The translations under genes were made by a program, and so were the position numbers. A stretch of 64,000 nt of DNA from Pseudomonas viciae (GTDB taxonomy: Bacteria; Pseudomonadota; Gammaproteobacteria; Pseudomonadales; Pseudomonadaceae): NCBI RefSeq assembly GCF_004786035.1, contig NZ_CP035088.1:3880001-3944000 (forward strand). The letters are read 5' to 3'. The notes below the pieces were generated by a model, which did not search any database, had not been told where the DNA came from, and was given only the letters and a program-made list of their open reading frames with translations. This document shows, piece after piece, positions 53,336-63,183 of this stretch. Numbering within the stretch: the first letter of the stretch is position 1; each line of letters starts with the position of its first letter.

Positions 53336-53770
53336 ATGAATGTTGACTGGCTCAATTTCACACCTTGGTCATCCCTCGCCGGCGGCCTGTTGATCGGCCT
53401 GGCGGCCAGCCTGTTCGTCGTCGCCAATGGACGTATCGCTGGCATCAGTGGGTTGATCGGCAGCCTTCTGCAGCGCGGCGGCGAAGGCGTGGGCGAGAAA
53501 GCCCTGTTCCTTCTGGGTCTGCTGGTCGCACCGCTTTTATGGGGGCTGTTTGCCACTTTGCCGCCGATTGAGTTCCACAGCGGCTGGGTCGGGCTGGTCG
53601 TCGCCGGCCTGTTGGTGGGGATCGGCACCCGCTATGGCTCGGGCTGCACCAGCGGCCATGGCGTGTGCGGCATATCGCGCCTGTCGCCGCGCTCAATGAT
53701 CGCCACGGCCTGCTTCATGTTCAGCGGTTTCGCGACAGTCTTTGTCCTGCGTCATGTGATGGGGGTTTGA
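53336..53770 (+). CDS. YeeE/YedE-family membrane protein
   Basis: The 144-residue protein has four membrane segments. It contains the signature [24 protein letters not shown], in pieces [12 protein letters not shown], whose cysteines bind and pass thiosulfate or sulfur groups in this family. It is half of a two-gene YeeE module together with the next gene. The pair probably imports or exports thiosulfate-like sulfur compounds. Confidence 0.85.
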   Translation: MNVDWLNFTPWSSLAGGLLIGLAASLFVVANGRIAGISGLIGSLLQRGGEGVGEKALFLLGLLVAPLLWGLFATLPPIEFHSGWVGLVVAGLLVGIGTRYGSGCTSGHGVCGISRLSPRSMIATACFMFSGFATVFVLRHVMGV

Positions 53771-53772
53771 TC

Positions 53773-54192
53773 ATGCTCAAACTGACTGCATTCATCGCCG
53801 GCCTGCTCTTTGGCTTCGGTCTGCTCCTGGCGGGGATGGCCAACCCGGGAAAAGTGCTGGCCTTTCTGGATTTGGCCGGGGCCTGGGACCCGTCCCTGGC
53901 GTTGGTGATGATCGGTGCGATTGGCGTTGCCATCGGCCCGCTCACCTGGGCTCGCCGGCAATCGCGTTCAGTGCTGGGAAGCCCTATGCAACTACCGGTC
54001 AAACGTGAGCTGGACCCACGCCTGATCGGCGGCAGCCTGGTGTTCGGCATCGGCTGGGGCATAGCCGGTATCTGTCCTGGCCCTGCCGTGGCCATCCTGC
54101 TGACCGGACACTGGCAAATCATTGTGTTCATGCTGGCCATGTTGGCGGGCATGTTGTTGTTCACGGCGCTGGAGACCCGGCGCCCCCATTGA
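53773..54192 (+). CDS. DUF6691/YeeE-like membrane protein, second half of the pair
   Basis: The 139-residue protein has four membrane segments. It has the pattern LTAFIAGLLFGFGLLLAGMANPGKVLAFLDLAG in pieces (GLLLAGMANPGKV) and GWGIAGICPGPA with one cysteine. It starts two bases after the previous stop, so the two genes are translationally coupled and probably form one transporter. Confidence 0.84.
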   Translation: MLKLTAFIAGLLFGFGLLLAGMANPGKVLAFLDLAGAWDPSLALVMIGAIGVAIGPLTWARRQSRSVLGSPMQLPVKRELDPRLIGGSLVFGIGWGIAGICPGPAVAILLTGHWQIIVFMLAMLAGMLLFTALETRRPH

Positions 54193-54205
54193 TCGGGAGA
54201 TCAGC

Positions 54206-54394
54206 ATGAAAGCCAATATCAGAACCATTGACCGTAGCCTGCGCATAGTCATCGGGCTTGTTCTCATCGCCCTGAGCCTGACCGGTGTGATCGGCTTGTG
54301 GGGCTGGATCGGCCTGGTGCCGCTGGCCACTGGCATTTTCCGCTTCTGCCCGATCTATACGTTACTGGGCATCAAAACGTGCAAGCGTTATTGA
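54206..54394 (+). CDS. DUF2892 small inner membrane protein
   Basis: The 62-residue protein starts MKANIRTIDRSLRIVIGLVL, has two membrane helices and ends with FCPIYTLLGIKTC. This is the DUF2892 domain that is fused to rhodanese in YgaP. The two cysteines (FCP and TC) may take part in sulfur transfer. GGGAGATCAGC precedes the ATG at 54206. Confidence 0.85.
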   Translation: MKANIRTIDRSLRIVIGLVLIALSLTGVIGLWGWIGLVPLATGIFRFCPIYTLLGIKTCKRY

Positions 54395-54455
54395 GACGGT
54401 TCCTTGGCAGGGACCACTGCCGCCGTTCCATCCACGCCCTTGAAGGTTCGCCGTC

Positions 54456-55535
54456 ATGACTGATTCGCCCTCCAGCGCATTTGACGTTGTCATTATCGGT
54501 GGGGGTCAATCTGCCTTGGCGGTGGCCTATTTCCTGCGCCGCACGCAATTGACGTTTGTCATCCTCGACGCCGAGCAAGAACCAGGAGGCGCATGGCGGC
54601 ATGGCTGGGACTCGTTGCGCCTGTTCTCCCCGGCCACGTGGAGTTCGATCCCTGGCTGGATGATGCCCCCCACGCAAGCAGGCTATCCATCGCGCGACCA
54701 CGTGATCGACTACCTCAAGCAGTACGAACAACGCTATCAGTTTGCGGTGGTGCGTCCGGTACGGGTCAATCGGGTGGAGCGCACAGCACTGGGCTTGCGC
54801 GTATGGGCTGACGGCCGGCATTGGGATGCCAAGGCAGTGGTCAGTGCCACGGGCACTTGGAGCAATCCTTACATTCCTTACTACCCGGATGCCGAGTCAT
54901 TCGCCGGCCAACAGTTGCACTCCGCGAACTATGTCCAGGCGCAGCCGTTCGCGGGTAAGCGTGTGTTGGTGGTGGGCGGTGGCAATTCAGGGGCGCAGAT
55001 TCTGGCGGAGGTTTCCAAAGTCGCGCAGACCACCTGGGTGACGCCTGTCGAACCCTTGTTCTTGCCCGACGAAGTGGATGGGCGCGTGTTGTTCGAGCGC
55101 GCCACCGAGCGCTGGAAAGCCCAACAGCAAGGCCTTGTCATAGAGCAGCCCGTGGGCGGACTGGGCGATATCGTCATGGTGCCGCCCGTTATCGATGCGC
55201 GAGCACGCCATGCGCTCAAATCTGTCCGGCCTTTCCAACGGTTTACCCGCAACGGGGTAATTTGGGCCGATGGTTCAGAGTCTGCGGTGGACGTGGTGAT
55301 CTGGTGCACCGGTTTCCGACCGGCCCTGCAGCATCTGGATGCGCTGGGCGTGGTCAACAGCGAGGGCCGTGTCGAGGTCGAAGGCACCCGTTCGATTGAA
55401 GAACCCAGGCTATGGCTGGTTGGCTACGGTGAGTGGACCGGTTCGGCTTCCGCCACGTTGATCGGCGTAACGCGTACGGCTCGCAGCACGGTCAGCGAAA
55501 TCGCAGCGGCTCTGGCCGATCAATCGGTGGCCTAG
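54456..55535 (+). CDS. arsO: ArsO-like flavin-containing monooxygenase
   Basis: The 359-residue product has the FAD motif [19 protein letters not shown], the NADPH motif [17 protein letters not shown] and the linking region [12 protein letters not shown]. It matches the ArsO group of NAD(P)H-dependent flavin monooxygenases usually found in arsenic operons. Here it lies inside a sulfide oxidation operon and no arsR, arsB or arsC is seen. A role in sulfur or arsenosulfur chemistry is possible but unproven. Confidence 0.75.
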   Translation: MTDSPSSAFDVVIIGGGQSALAVAYFLRRTQLTFVILDAEQEPGGAWRHGWDSLRLFSPATWSSIPGWMMPPTQAGYPSRDHVIDYLKQYEQRYQFAVVRPVRVNRVERTALGLRVWADGRHWDAKAVVSATGTWSNPYIPYYPDAESFAGQQLHSANYVQAQPFAGKRVLVVGGGNSGAQILAEVSKVAQTTWVTPVEPLFLPDEVDGRVLFERATERWKAQQQGLVIEQPVGGLGDIVMVPPVIDARARHALKSVRPFQRFTRNGVIWADGSESAVDVVIWCTGFRPALQHLDALGVVNSEGRVEVEGTRSIEEPRLWLVGYGEWTGSASATLIGVTRTARSTVSEIAAALADQSVA

Positions 55536-55562
55536 CCCGGCTCCGTCCCAGGAGGTGTGGAC

Positions 55563-56600
55563 ATGAACGAGATCATTGTGCGCTGGCCACAGCGCAGTCC
55601 CCGCCTTTTTTTGGTGGCAGCCGTGCTTATTTGGTTCGGTTTGTATGAGGCCCTTATCCCTGTCTCGGAGGCATTGGTTGCAGCGCTGCCTGTCGAGCGT
55701 GACAGCCACCTGGGTGGTGCCCTGCAGTTTTTTTTCTATGACACGCCCAAGGTGCTGATGCTGCTGACCGGCATCGTGTTCTTGATGGGAATGGTCAACT
55801 CGTACTTCACACCTGAACGCACCCGCGCAACATTGGCCGGACGAAGCGAGGGCATGGCCAACGTCATGGCGGCGTCTCTCGGGGTGTTTACCCCGTTCTG
55901 CTCCTGCTCCGCAGTTCCTCTGTTTATCGGCTTTGTTCAGGCAGGCGTGCCCTTAGGGGTGACCTTCTCGTTTCTCATTGCCGCGCCCATGGTGAACGAG
56001 GTCGCATTGACACTGCTATTGGGCTTGTTCGGCTGGAAAGTTGCGCTGCTGTACCTGAGTCTCGGTTTGTTTATTGCTGTGGTTGCAGGCTGGATCATCG
56101 GGCGCTTGAAAATGGAGGACTCTCTAGAGGATTGGGTTCGCGACATGCCCAAAGTCCAGGCAACCGCAGAAGACATACACATGCCGCTGCATGAACGGAT
56201 CTATGCCGGTTTTGGCAGCGTGCGTGAAATCGTCGGAAACGTTTGGCCTTACATCCTGGCCGGTATCGCCATTGGCGCAGGTATTCATGGCTACGTGCCC
56301 GAAGATTTCATGGCCGGTTTCATGGGTAAAGAGGCGTGGTGGTCTGTCCCAGTCGCGATCCTGATAGGCATTCCCATGTATACCAACGCAGCAGGGATCA
56401 TTCCCATTGTCCAGGCGCTACTCGCCAAAGGTGCAGCGTTGGGCACGGTACTGGCCTTCATGATGAGCGTCATTGCCCTCTCCCTCCCTGAGATGGTGAT
56501 TCTGCGCAAGGTGTTGAAAGTCCGCCTGATCGCCACCTTCATTGGTGTCGTCGCCGCCGGCATTCTCGTCGTTGGCTACGCCTTCAACTTCGTTCTGTAA
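55563..56600 (+). CDS. UPF0718/ArsP-like permease
   Basis: The 345-residue protein has eight or more membrane segments. It contains the signature GVFTPFCSCSAVPLFIGFVQAGVPLG, in pieces FCSCSAVPLF, typical of the DUF318/ArsP permeases. A second repeat has PMYTNAAGIIPI. Relatives export methylated arsenicals or other thiophilic compounds. AGGAGGTGTGGAC precedes the ATG at 55563. It is paired with the small redox-active protein that follows. Confidence 0.82.
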   Translation: MNEIIVRWPQRSPRLFLVAAVLIWFGLYEALIPVSEALVAALPVERDSHLGGALQFFFYDTPKVLMLLTGIVFLMGMVNSYFTPERTRATLAGRSEGMANVMAASLGVFTPFCSCSAVPLFIGFVQAGVPLGVTFSFLIAAPMVNEVALTLLLGLFGWKVALLYLSLGLFIAVVAGWIIGRLKMEDSLEDWVRDMPKVQATAEDIHMPLHERIYAGFGSVREIVGNVWPYILAGIAIGAGIHGYVPEDFMAGFMGKEAWWSVPVAILIGIPMYTNAAGIIPIVQALLAKGAALGTVLAFMMSVIALSLPEMVILRKVLKVRLIATFIGVVAAGILVVGYAFNFVL

Positions 56601-56620
56601 GTCCATCCGCCGAGGTTCCC

Positions 56621-56857
56621 ATGAAAGATATCAAGGTGCTAGGTACCGGTTGCTCCAAGTGTAAATCGACAATCGCCATCATCGAGCAAGTCGCTCAAGC
56701 GAAAGGCGTGCCTGTGAAGTTGGAAAAAGTGGAAGAGCTGCGTGACATCATGAGCTATGGGGTTATATCGACACCCAGCGTGGTCATTGATGGCAAAGTT
56801 GTTCATTCCGGAGGCATTCCGAGCCGAGATAAAGTCGAACTGTGGCTGAGCGCTTAA
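56621..56857 (+). CDS. Redox-active disulfide thioredoxin-family protein
   Basis: The 78-residue protein starts MKDIKVLGTGCSKCKST with a CxxC active site (C11, C14). It continues with the thioredoxin-like fold (GVISTPSVVIDGKVVHSG; cis-proline in TPS). These small proteins usually sit beside DUF318 permeases and are thought to exchange thiols with them. It is the last gene of the operon that began at pdo. Confidence 0.88.
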   Translation: MKDIKVLGTGCSKCKSTIAIIEQVAQAKGVPVKLEKVEELRDIMSYGVISTPSVVIDGKVVHSGGIPSRDKVELWLSA

Positions 56858-57114
56858 GCAGGCTACGTCCGCCGATCGACCACTCACATCGATGGTGAAC
56901 CGACGGAGCGTGGACATCTGATTCTCTGATCGTCTCCCAGCCAGGGTCTCTGGCGCGCCGACCACCACGCGCCGCGCAGCCTATGATAGCTTCTCTGCTT
57001 TCATTCGAAGGCCAGGCTTCGGCCTCTCTGGCGTGCCGCTTACCGCATCACGCCAGGCGCCCCCCTCTTGCGCGGTCTACGTGTACACCGCCAGCAAACG
57101 ATGAGGTACGTTCC

Positions 57115-57954
57115 ATGAGTCAAGCGTCCTACGTTCCGCCCAAGGTCTGGAAAAATGAGGCCCCGTCTGGCGGCCAGTTCGCCAGCATCAACCGCCCGAT
57201 CGCCGGGCCGACCCACGAAAAGAAATTGCCGATCGGCAAGCACCCGTTGCAGCTCTATTCGCTGGCCACGCCCAATGGCGTGAAAGTGACCATCCTGCTT
57301 GAGGAACTGCTGGCGCTCGGGCATGCAGGCGCGGAATACGACGCCTGGCTGATTCGCATCGGCGAGGGCGACCAGTTCTCCAGCGGTTTTGTCGAGATCA
57401 ATCCAAACTCAAAAATCCCGGCCTTGCAGGACCGCAGTGTGGAGCCGCCCATCCGCGTCTTCGAGTCCGGTTCGATCCTGCTTTACCTGGCAGAGAAATT
57501 CGGCGCCTTCCTGCCCACTGACCTGGCCGGGCGCACCGAAACCCTGAACTGGCTGTTCTGGCAAATGGGCGCTGCGCCCTACCTGGGTGGCGGCTTCGGG
57601 CATTTCTATGCCTACGCACCGGAGAAGCTTGAGTACCCCATCAATCGCTTCACCATGGAGGCCAAGCGCCAACTGGATGTCCTGGATCGCCGCCTGGGTG
57701 AAAGCCAATACCTGGCGGGCGACCACTACTCCATCGCCGATATCGCGGTCTGGCCCTGGTATGGCCAACTGGTGCGCAACAACGTGTACTCGGCCGCAGA
57801 GTTTCTCGCTGCCCACGAATACACCCATGTGCAGCGTTGGGCGGAAGAAATCGCCAAACGGCCGGCGGTCATCCGTGGGCAACGCGTCAACCGGACGTGG
57901 GGGGATGAGGCGAGCCAGGTGCCGGAGCGGCATCAGGCTGAAGATTTGGGCTGA
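57115..57954 (+). CDS. yghU: YghU-type glutathione S-transferase / disulfide reductase
   Basis: The 279-residue product resembles E. coli YghU (288 residues). It has YVPPKVWKNEAPSGGQFASINRPIAGPTHEK in pieces (NRPIAGPTHE), LATPNGVKVTILLEEL and VEINPNSKIPAL. Nu-class enzymes bind two glutathiones and reduce disulfides or organic peroxides. The ATG at 57115 follows GAGGTACGTTCC. Up to 257 bases separate it from the redoxin gene, and the sulfide operon probably ends before it. Confidence 0.87.
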   Translation: MSQASYVPPKVWKNEAPSGGQFASINRPIAGPTHEKKLPIGKHPLQLYSLATPNGVKVTILLEELLALGHAGAEYDAWLIRIGEGDQFSSGFVEINPNSKIPALQDRSVEPPIRVFESGSILLYLAEKFGAFLPTDLAGRTETLNWLFWQMGAAPYLGGGFGHFYAYAPEKLEYPINRFTMEAKRQLDVLDRRLGESQYLAGDHYSIADIAVWPWYGQLVRNNVYSAAEFLAAHEYTHVQRWAEEIAKRPAVIRGQRVNRTWGDEASQVPERHQAEDLG

Positions 57955-58015
57955 AAGACGGCTGCCCGCCATCGCACCCAGCGTCGGATAGCGACAGAAT
58001 CGAACGCAAGCGCAG

Positions 58016-58039
58016 CCAGTCGACGCATGGATCGACTGG
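58016..58039. terminator. Hairpin between yghU and the leftward oxidoreductase gene
   Basis: CCAGTCGA and TCGACTGG form a perfect 8-base stem with an 8-base loop in a convergent intergenic region. There is no T-run, so its role as a terminator is tentative. Confidence 0.45.
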
Positions 58040-58070
58040 CCCCCCTCCTGCGGTTAATCCCTGACAGCGC

Positions 58071-58997
58071 CTAGTCGTAGAACGGTTCAACCGACGCGCG
58101 GCTACCGACAAAAAAGCTGTCTGCGACCAGTCGCAGCGGCTGCAGGTCCACGTCGCTGGCCTTGTCAGCAATCAGTTGTTGGAAATGCCGATACACCGCT
58201 GCGTACTCGCCCTCCTGCGAAACGGCCTGGCGCACGCCATCGATACTCAACAGTGCGCCGCCGTTGTCCAGGCGCAACAGGCCTTCGGTGCAGCGGATCT
58301 CGATGCTCCAGAGTTCATCATGACCATGGTCGAAATCGAACTCCGCGCGGACATCGAGACGACCCGCGTCAGACATTTTAATGTTAGCGGCGATAGGCGA
58401 CTGGCAGTTGCTGGGGACGCGCAGTTCGGCCGATTCGACGAACAGTGACAGTGGCAGCAGGTGGGTCACAATCGACAAGGCATTGATGCCCGGGTCGAAA
58501 ACGCCCAGGCCTCCGGGTTGCCAGATCCACGCCTGGCCCGGGTGCCACTTGCGCACGTCTTCCTTCCAGTCGATTTTCACGCTTTGCAGGGTACGGCTGG
58601 CCAGCCAGTCACGGGCCGCCTGGATGCCTTGTGCGTAACGCGAATGCCAGGCGAACAGACCGCTGACGCCTTGCTCCCGGATCTGCTCCACCAACACCAT
58701 CGCCTCGCCCAACGTGGCGCACGGCGGCTTCTCTACCAGGACGTGTTTGCCAGCGGCCAACGCTTGTTGCACCAACGCGAATCGACCTTGCGGCGGTGTG
58801 CAGAACGCAATCGCATCGACGTGCGGGCCCTTTTCGAGCAATTCGCCCAGGGACTGGAAGTTCTCCACCCCGTCGCAGGGTTTCCCCTGCGTGGCGACAG
58901 CGACCAACTGGAACGCGGGGTTGGCGAGGATAGCGGGAAGATGTTGATCCTGGGCTATCTTGCCGTAGCCCACCAGACCGAGACGAATCGGTTGCAT
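58071..58997 (-). CDS. Gfo/Idh/MocA oxidoreductase, D-galactose 1-dehydrogenase-like
   Basis: The 308-residue product has the NAD(P)-binding start RLGLVGYGKIAQDQHLPAI and the family motif HVLVEKPPCATLGEA (catalytic Lys in EKP). It closely resembles the NAD-dependent galactose dehydrogenase known from P. fluorescens (start MQPIRLGLVGYGKIAQDQH). That enzyme oxidises D-galactose to the lactone. It is the last gene of a leftward set with a DeoR regulator, typical of sugar catabolism. Confidence 0.78.
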   Translation of the reverse strand: MQPIRLGLVGYGKIAQDQHLPAILANPAFQLVAVATQGKPCDGVENFQSLGELLEKGPHVDAIAFCTPPQGRFALVQQALAAGKHVLVEKPPCATLGEAMVLVEQIREQGVSGLFAWHSRYAQGIQAARDWLASRTLQSVKIDWKEDVRKWHPGQAWIWQPGGLGVFDPGINALSIVTHLLPLSLFVESAELRVPSNCQSPIAANIKMSDAGRLDVRAEFDFDHGHDELWSIEIRCTEGLLRLDNGGALLSIDGVRQAVSQEGEYAAVYRHFQQLIADKASDVDLQPLRLVADSFFVGSRASVEPFYD

Positions 58998-59112
58998 CGA
59001 TGACTCCTGTTTTTGTCCTTATGATGGGGCAGCAAACTAGACGTAAATGACGTGGCGGACAATGGGGTCGTCCGGCATCCGTTTGATTGCTGCTCCTGCC
59101 AAGGCAACCATC

Positions 59113-59919
59113 TCAAGCCTGGCCTTGTCCGCGCCGCTGTTCGCAGGCCGCCGTCATCACCTTGGAAACCCTGCCGAAAAAAGGCTCCAGTCGCTCGCGC
59201 GGCGCATCGTGCTCCACCACCAGGACAGCGATTTCTTCACACGATGCCACCTGATAGTGCGCAACGCTCGACAGTTTTTCATTGGTCACGGCTGCCACCA
59301 CTTGACCGCTGGCGGCGACCACCGCGCGTTTGAACTCAGCATCGTCCAGACCGAACGCGGTGACGCCGTTGTCCGGGTCGATGGCGCAGGCCCCCAGAAA
59401 ACACAGGTCAAAACTGAATTGGCGCAATTGCTGTACCGCCGTCAGCCCGATCGAACCTCCAGCCACCGGGTTCAGGCGACCGCCCAGCACAATGACTTCG
59501 GCGCGCGGCAGTTTCATCAACTGCACCGCAATCAACGGTGAGTTGGTCGTGAGGGTCAGCTCAAGTTGCGGGTCAATGGCGCAGGCAATGGCCAGGTTGG
59601 TCGACCCGGCATCGATGAAGACATGCTGGCCGGCCCTCAGCAATGAAGCCGCCGCTTGGCCAAGACTGCTTTTGCGCACGGTGTCTTGCTGTACTCGAAC
59701 CTCCAACGGCCCTTCCGCACCGGGCAACAGTATGGCGCCGCCATAAACGCGCTTGCACAACCCCGCCGCCGCCAATGCACCCAGATCGCGCCGTATCGAG
59801 TGCTCGGACACATTGAGCTCGCTGGCCAGATCAGCCGCGATCACCCGGCCGTACTGGGCAAGACGCCGACGGATCAATTGCTGGCGTTCGCCGGGAAACG
59901 CTTCGTGAGGTGAAGTCAT
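59113..59919 (-). CDS. DeoR-family regulator
   Basis: The 268-residue product has an N-terminal DeoR helix-turn-helix (ADLASELNVSEHSIRRDLGALAAAG in pieces: SEHSIRRDLGAL, about 28-50). A sugar-phosphate-sensing domain follows with DAGSTNLAIA, TNSPLIAVQL and GLDDAEFKRAVV. The ATG at 59919 follows GAGGTGAAGTC; the longer frame to 59946 is not favoured. It is probably a repressor of the adjacent sugar genes, responding to a phosphorylated sugar. Confidence 0.86.
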   Translation of the reverse strand: MTSPHEAFPGERQQLIRRRLAQYGRVIAADLASELNVSEHSIRRDLGALAAAGLCKRVYGGAILLPGAEGPLEVRVQQDTVRKSSLGQAAASLLRAGQHVFIDAGSTNLAIACAIDPQLELTLTTNSPLIAVQLMKLPRAEVIVLGGRLNPVAGGSIGLTAVQQLRQFSFDLCFLGACAIDPDNGVTAFGLDDAEFKRAVVAASGQVVAAVTNEKLSSVAHYQVASCEEIAVLVVEHDAPRERLEPFFGRVSKVMTAACEQRRGQGQA

Positions 59920-60004
59920 GGCATTACAACCTACATAAACGAGCATAAATACTCACAATCGAGCAAATATGCCGTCTATCCGGCGGGGCGTCAAACCCCG
60001 CGTT

Positions 60005-62374
60005 TTATAACGTCAGGAACAGCGCCGAAGTCCAGACCCGGGATTGATCCCGTTGACGGGCACAGATGAACAGTGGATGTTCACGGCCCTGCTCCAGGTT
60101 CAACCGGGCCAGTTCAATGCTCCCTCGCAGCTCACGGGGCAGCGCTGCAGCGGTGGTCCTTTCCAGGGAGACTTTCAATTCGGCGCCCGGTAGCTCTTCG
60201 ATGACTTGCGATTGCGCCAGCAACTCCTCCCCGGACAGCTCCATCAGCACCGCCGGCGCATGCACATAGGGTTGCGGTTCGGCCGGATCACCGACCTTGA
60301 CGTAGTTGTCGATACGGCTGTGAATCTGCAACGTCGCGCCGGCCAGGTGCGACAGGTCGATTTCGATGCTGTCGGTATCGCCATTGGTGTCCGTGCGAAA
60401 GGCCAGGACAGTGGCATCCTTGCGCCAGACGGTTTGCTCGGGATGATCGAGGCCCAAGGCGCGAAAACCATTGATGACCGCGCCGGTGATGCGAATCTCG
60501 CCGGTCCAGTAAGCGCCGCGATAACGGTCCTTGATCCGCGCGCCACCCAGACGCAAGCGAATGCGTTGCGTGGAAAAACCCAGTTCCTGATGCAGGTTGC
60601 GTGACCAGATCAACTTGTCGCCATCAAACAGATCGACCTGCTCCCAACCTGCCTCTCCCAGCAGTCGATAGTCCAGCGTGGCATTCGAATCGGCGGTGAA
60701 GACTTCACCCATGAAATGCTTGCCCTGGCTCAGGCTGGCAAACGAGCGCTCGCCGGTCGTGGCGAAGGTGCGACGGGCGCGAAGCGCCTTACCGACATTG
60801 GCTCGATCAAAGCCGTCAGCAACCACTCCCGTCAACCCGCCCCGCGAACCAAACACTGCCGTGGCCGGAACCCCGCCGCCGCAACGGCCCTGGTGTTCAT
60901 CACTGTTCGCCGCGGCCCCCACCCGATAGCCACGCTGCAGCGCTTCGGCATACACCCAATGGAACTGACCCCAGGCCGAACCGACTTCGATCAGCCGCTC
61001 AAGCTCCGGATGGTGCCAGTCAAGGTTGCAACGGCGCCCGCCGACATGGGGCATCATTAGATGGCCTTCGGGGTCCTTGGCATAGGCGGCGTACAGCTCG
61101 TCCACCGGCCAGGCGCCCGGTTTGATCGTACCGGCGGTGAACTCGTTCCATTCGAAGGAGCGCACCAGCCGTCCCTGATTGTCGAAGGGAAACTCGGGTT
61201 TGCGGTCATGCAGGAACACCACATTACGATCCCCGCCCGCGCAGGAGTTACCGCACCACTCGGTGCCGGGATAGCAAACAAATCGGCCCGGTTCATTGAG
61301 CTCGTGGATCAGCTTGACCGCCTGGTCCCAACGCTGCTCGGTGATGTTGAAGTCGTTGGCGGTGTAGCCAAGGACATCGAGCCCGGCCACGTCGCGACCG
61401 TAGCTGAGGTTGTACAAGGTGTCGTTGGTGCCCACGGTGTCATCGGAGTGCACATGCAGGTCGGCATAGAGCGGACGCAGCGCTGTACCGGCCGGATCGA
61501 CCGTGACAAACGCCTGGGCGCCACGGACCGAGGTCGACTGTACCTCGGCGGACAAACGCCACTCACCCTGGGCACCTAGGTCAATGCCCTCAAGCCGCGC
61601 AGTGGCCCAGCCGCTAGCCGCCAAGGTAAACGGCTGCCGCCGTTCTCCGCCTTCAGGATCGATGAAGGTCAAAACGCCCTTGAGTGGCAACTGGCGGCAA
61701 GTATTGCCCCAGGCATCATCCGCCCTGAGCAGCACGTCAAACGCCTCACCCGCACTGACCAGTCGCGGCACGATCAACTGTAGGCTCCGGGCCGGTCCCG
61801 GCACGATGTCCAGCAACGGATCACCCGGCACCTCGGCAAACTTCGAACTGCCCAACGGGTCGATGAACAGCCGGAAGCGGAAGTCTTTCTCGACGAAACT
61901 CTGCACCCGTGTCCCCGCGCCGCCCTGCCGGCGATCCCCCAGGCGAATGATGACTTTGTCCCCTGGATTCAGGTAACCGTCGACGATGTCGATGATGATC
62001 GCTTTCTGGAAGGGCCGCTCATGGCCCTTCTGGTCGAAGCGTACTTTGAGGTGTTGCACGGTGGCCTGACTCTGGCCCGGGACCAACTCTCCGGCTTGAT
62101 ATTCCGCGCTGACATAGTTGGGCCCAGCCGGGTTCGAGGTCTGGAACAAGGCCCAGTCTGAGTAGAACTTGAAGGCCAGCTTGAGCCAGGCACCGTCCGC
62201 CAGGCCACTGCCACCGACCTCGTAGACCAAGGTAATTTCATCCCATTGACCGGCGATCAGCGTGTCTCGATCACAGTCGATGCTGCCCAGGAACGGGCGT
62301 TTCTTGTTGCGTTCGTAGAGGCCTTGCGGGGCAATGTAATGCCCGGCTTCGCGGGGATCGAAAACGTTACTCAC
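60005..62374 (-). CDS. Large PHP-like DUF3604 domain protein
   Basis: The 789-residue product has an N-terminal beta-rich region (about 1-290) and then a PHP-like domain starting PLYADLHVHSDDT (metal-type H-x-H-S). Further motifs are YPGTEWCGNSC, LMMPHVGGRRCNLDWHHPE and GAAANSDEHQG. DUF3604 proteins often act near ABC transporters for sulfur or phosphonate compounds, but the enzyme activity is unknown. GTG at 62374 is preferred because GAGG is six bases upstream and the residues before it are not conserved-looking. It is transcribed with the ABC genes. Confidence 0.75.
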   Translation of the reverse strand: MSNVFDPREAGHYIAPQGLYERNKKRPFLGSIDCDRDTLIAGQWDEITLVYEVGGSGLADGAWLKLAFKFYSDWALFQTSNPAGPNYVSAEYQAGELVPGQSQATVQHLKVRFDQKGHERPFQKAIIIDIVDGYLNPGDKVIIRLGDRRQGGAGTRVQSFVEKDFRFRLFIDPLGSSKFAEVPGDPLLDIVPGPARSLQLIVPRLVSAGEAFDVLLRADDAWGNTCRQLPLKGVLTFIDPEGGERRQPFTLAASGWATARLEGIDLGAQGEWRLSAEVQSTSVRGAQAFVTVDPAGTALRPLYADLHVHSDDTVGTNDTLYNLSYGRDVAGLDVLGYTANDFNITEQRWDQAVKLIHELNEPGRFVCYPGTEWCGNSCAGGDRNVVFLHDRKPEFPFDNQGRLVRSFEWNEFTAGTIKPGAWPVDELYAAYAKDPEGHLMMPHVGGRRCNLDWHHPELERLIEVGSAWGQFHWVYAEALQRGYRVGAAANSDEHQGRCGGGVPATAVFGSRGGLTGVVADGFDRANVGKALRARRTFATTGERSFASLSQGKHFMGEVFTADSNATLDYRLLGEAGWEQVDLFDGDKLIWSRNLHQELGFSTQRIRLRLGGARIKDRYRGAYWTGEIRITGAVINGFRALGLDHPEQTVWRKDATVLAFRTDTNGDTDSIEIDLSHLAGATLQIHSRIDNYVKVGDPAEPQPYVHAPAVLMELSGEELLAQSQVIEELPGAELKVSLERTTAAALPRELRGSIELARLNLEQGREHPLFICARQRDQSRVWTSALFLTL

Positions 62375-62426
62375 ATGACACCTCGTGCAGTGGTCCACTG
62401 AAGGTTTTGGATACGGGGGGCGATGC

Positions 62427-63176
62427 TTATTGCAAGCGCCATTTCTGGTAGTGGCGCTCGATGCGCCGGAACACGAAGCTCTCCATCAGCCAGGCAATCA
62501 GGCCGATCACGACAATGCCCAGCAACACCTGGCTGCTGTTGCCGATCTGCCCGCCCGTGGAGACCATCCAGCCGATGCCCTGGGACGCACCGATCATTTC
62601 CGCCGCGACCAACGCCCTCCAGCCCTGGCTGAAACCGATGCGCAACGCTGCAGTCACAAAGGGCAACGAGGCCGGCAAGTAGACATGGGCCAACAGTTGC
62701 CAGGAATTGGCCCCCAGGGTGCGCGCCGCGCGGACTTCACCACCGCGAATACTCTGCACGCCCTCCTGGATGGTCACGGCCATGGGGAACATCGCGGCGA
62801 TGAAAATCACCAGCACGATGGAGACGTAGCCGAGGCCGAAAATGATCATGATCAGCGGCGCCCAAGCGATCGGCGGAATGGCCATGAACAGGCTGTTGAG
62901 CGGCGAGATAAAGTCGCGAAATCGCAAAGACAAACCTGCGGCCGTGCCCAACAGGAGCGCAACGATCACCGCCGCGCAGAAACCACCCAACTCTTCCAGG
63001 ACACTGGCCCGCAGGTGCTGCCACAGCGAGCTATCGCCCAGCCAGCGCAGCGCCTCGCGGGCAACGTCCCAGGGCTGCGGCAGGATGTACGTGGGAAAGC
63101 GGCTGGCCAGGGCCACCCAGATCAACAATAGGAACGGCAGCGACGCCCATCCCCAATTCGGTTTTGGCAAGGACAT
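62427..63176 (-). CDS. ABC transporter permease (SsuC/TauC type)
   Basis: The 249-residue protein has about six membrane segments and the binding-protein-dependent permease signature EGVQSIRGGEVRAARTLGANSWQLLAHVYLPASLPFV in pieces (ARTLGANSWQLLAHVYLPAS). This is the EAA loop that docks on the ATPase. It starts seven bases after the substrate-binding protein stop. SsuC/TauC-type permeases import sulfonates, taurine or nitrate-like anions. No ATPase gene is seen in the window. Confidence 0.86.
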   Translation of the reverse strand: MSLPKPNWGWASLPFLLLIWVALASRFPTYILPQPWDVAREALRWLGDSSLWQHLRASVLEELGGFCAAVIVALLLGTAAGLSLRFRDFISPLNSLFMAIPPIAWAPLIMIIFGLGYVSIVLVIFIAAMFPMAVTIQEGVQSIRGGEVRAARTLGANSWQLLAHVYLPASLPFVTAALRIGFSQGWRALVAAEMIGASQGIGWMVSTGGQIGNSSQVLLGIVVIGLIAWLMESFVFRRIERHYQKWRLQ

Positions 63177-63183
63177 GACGGAC

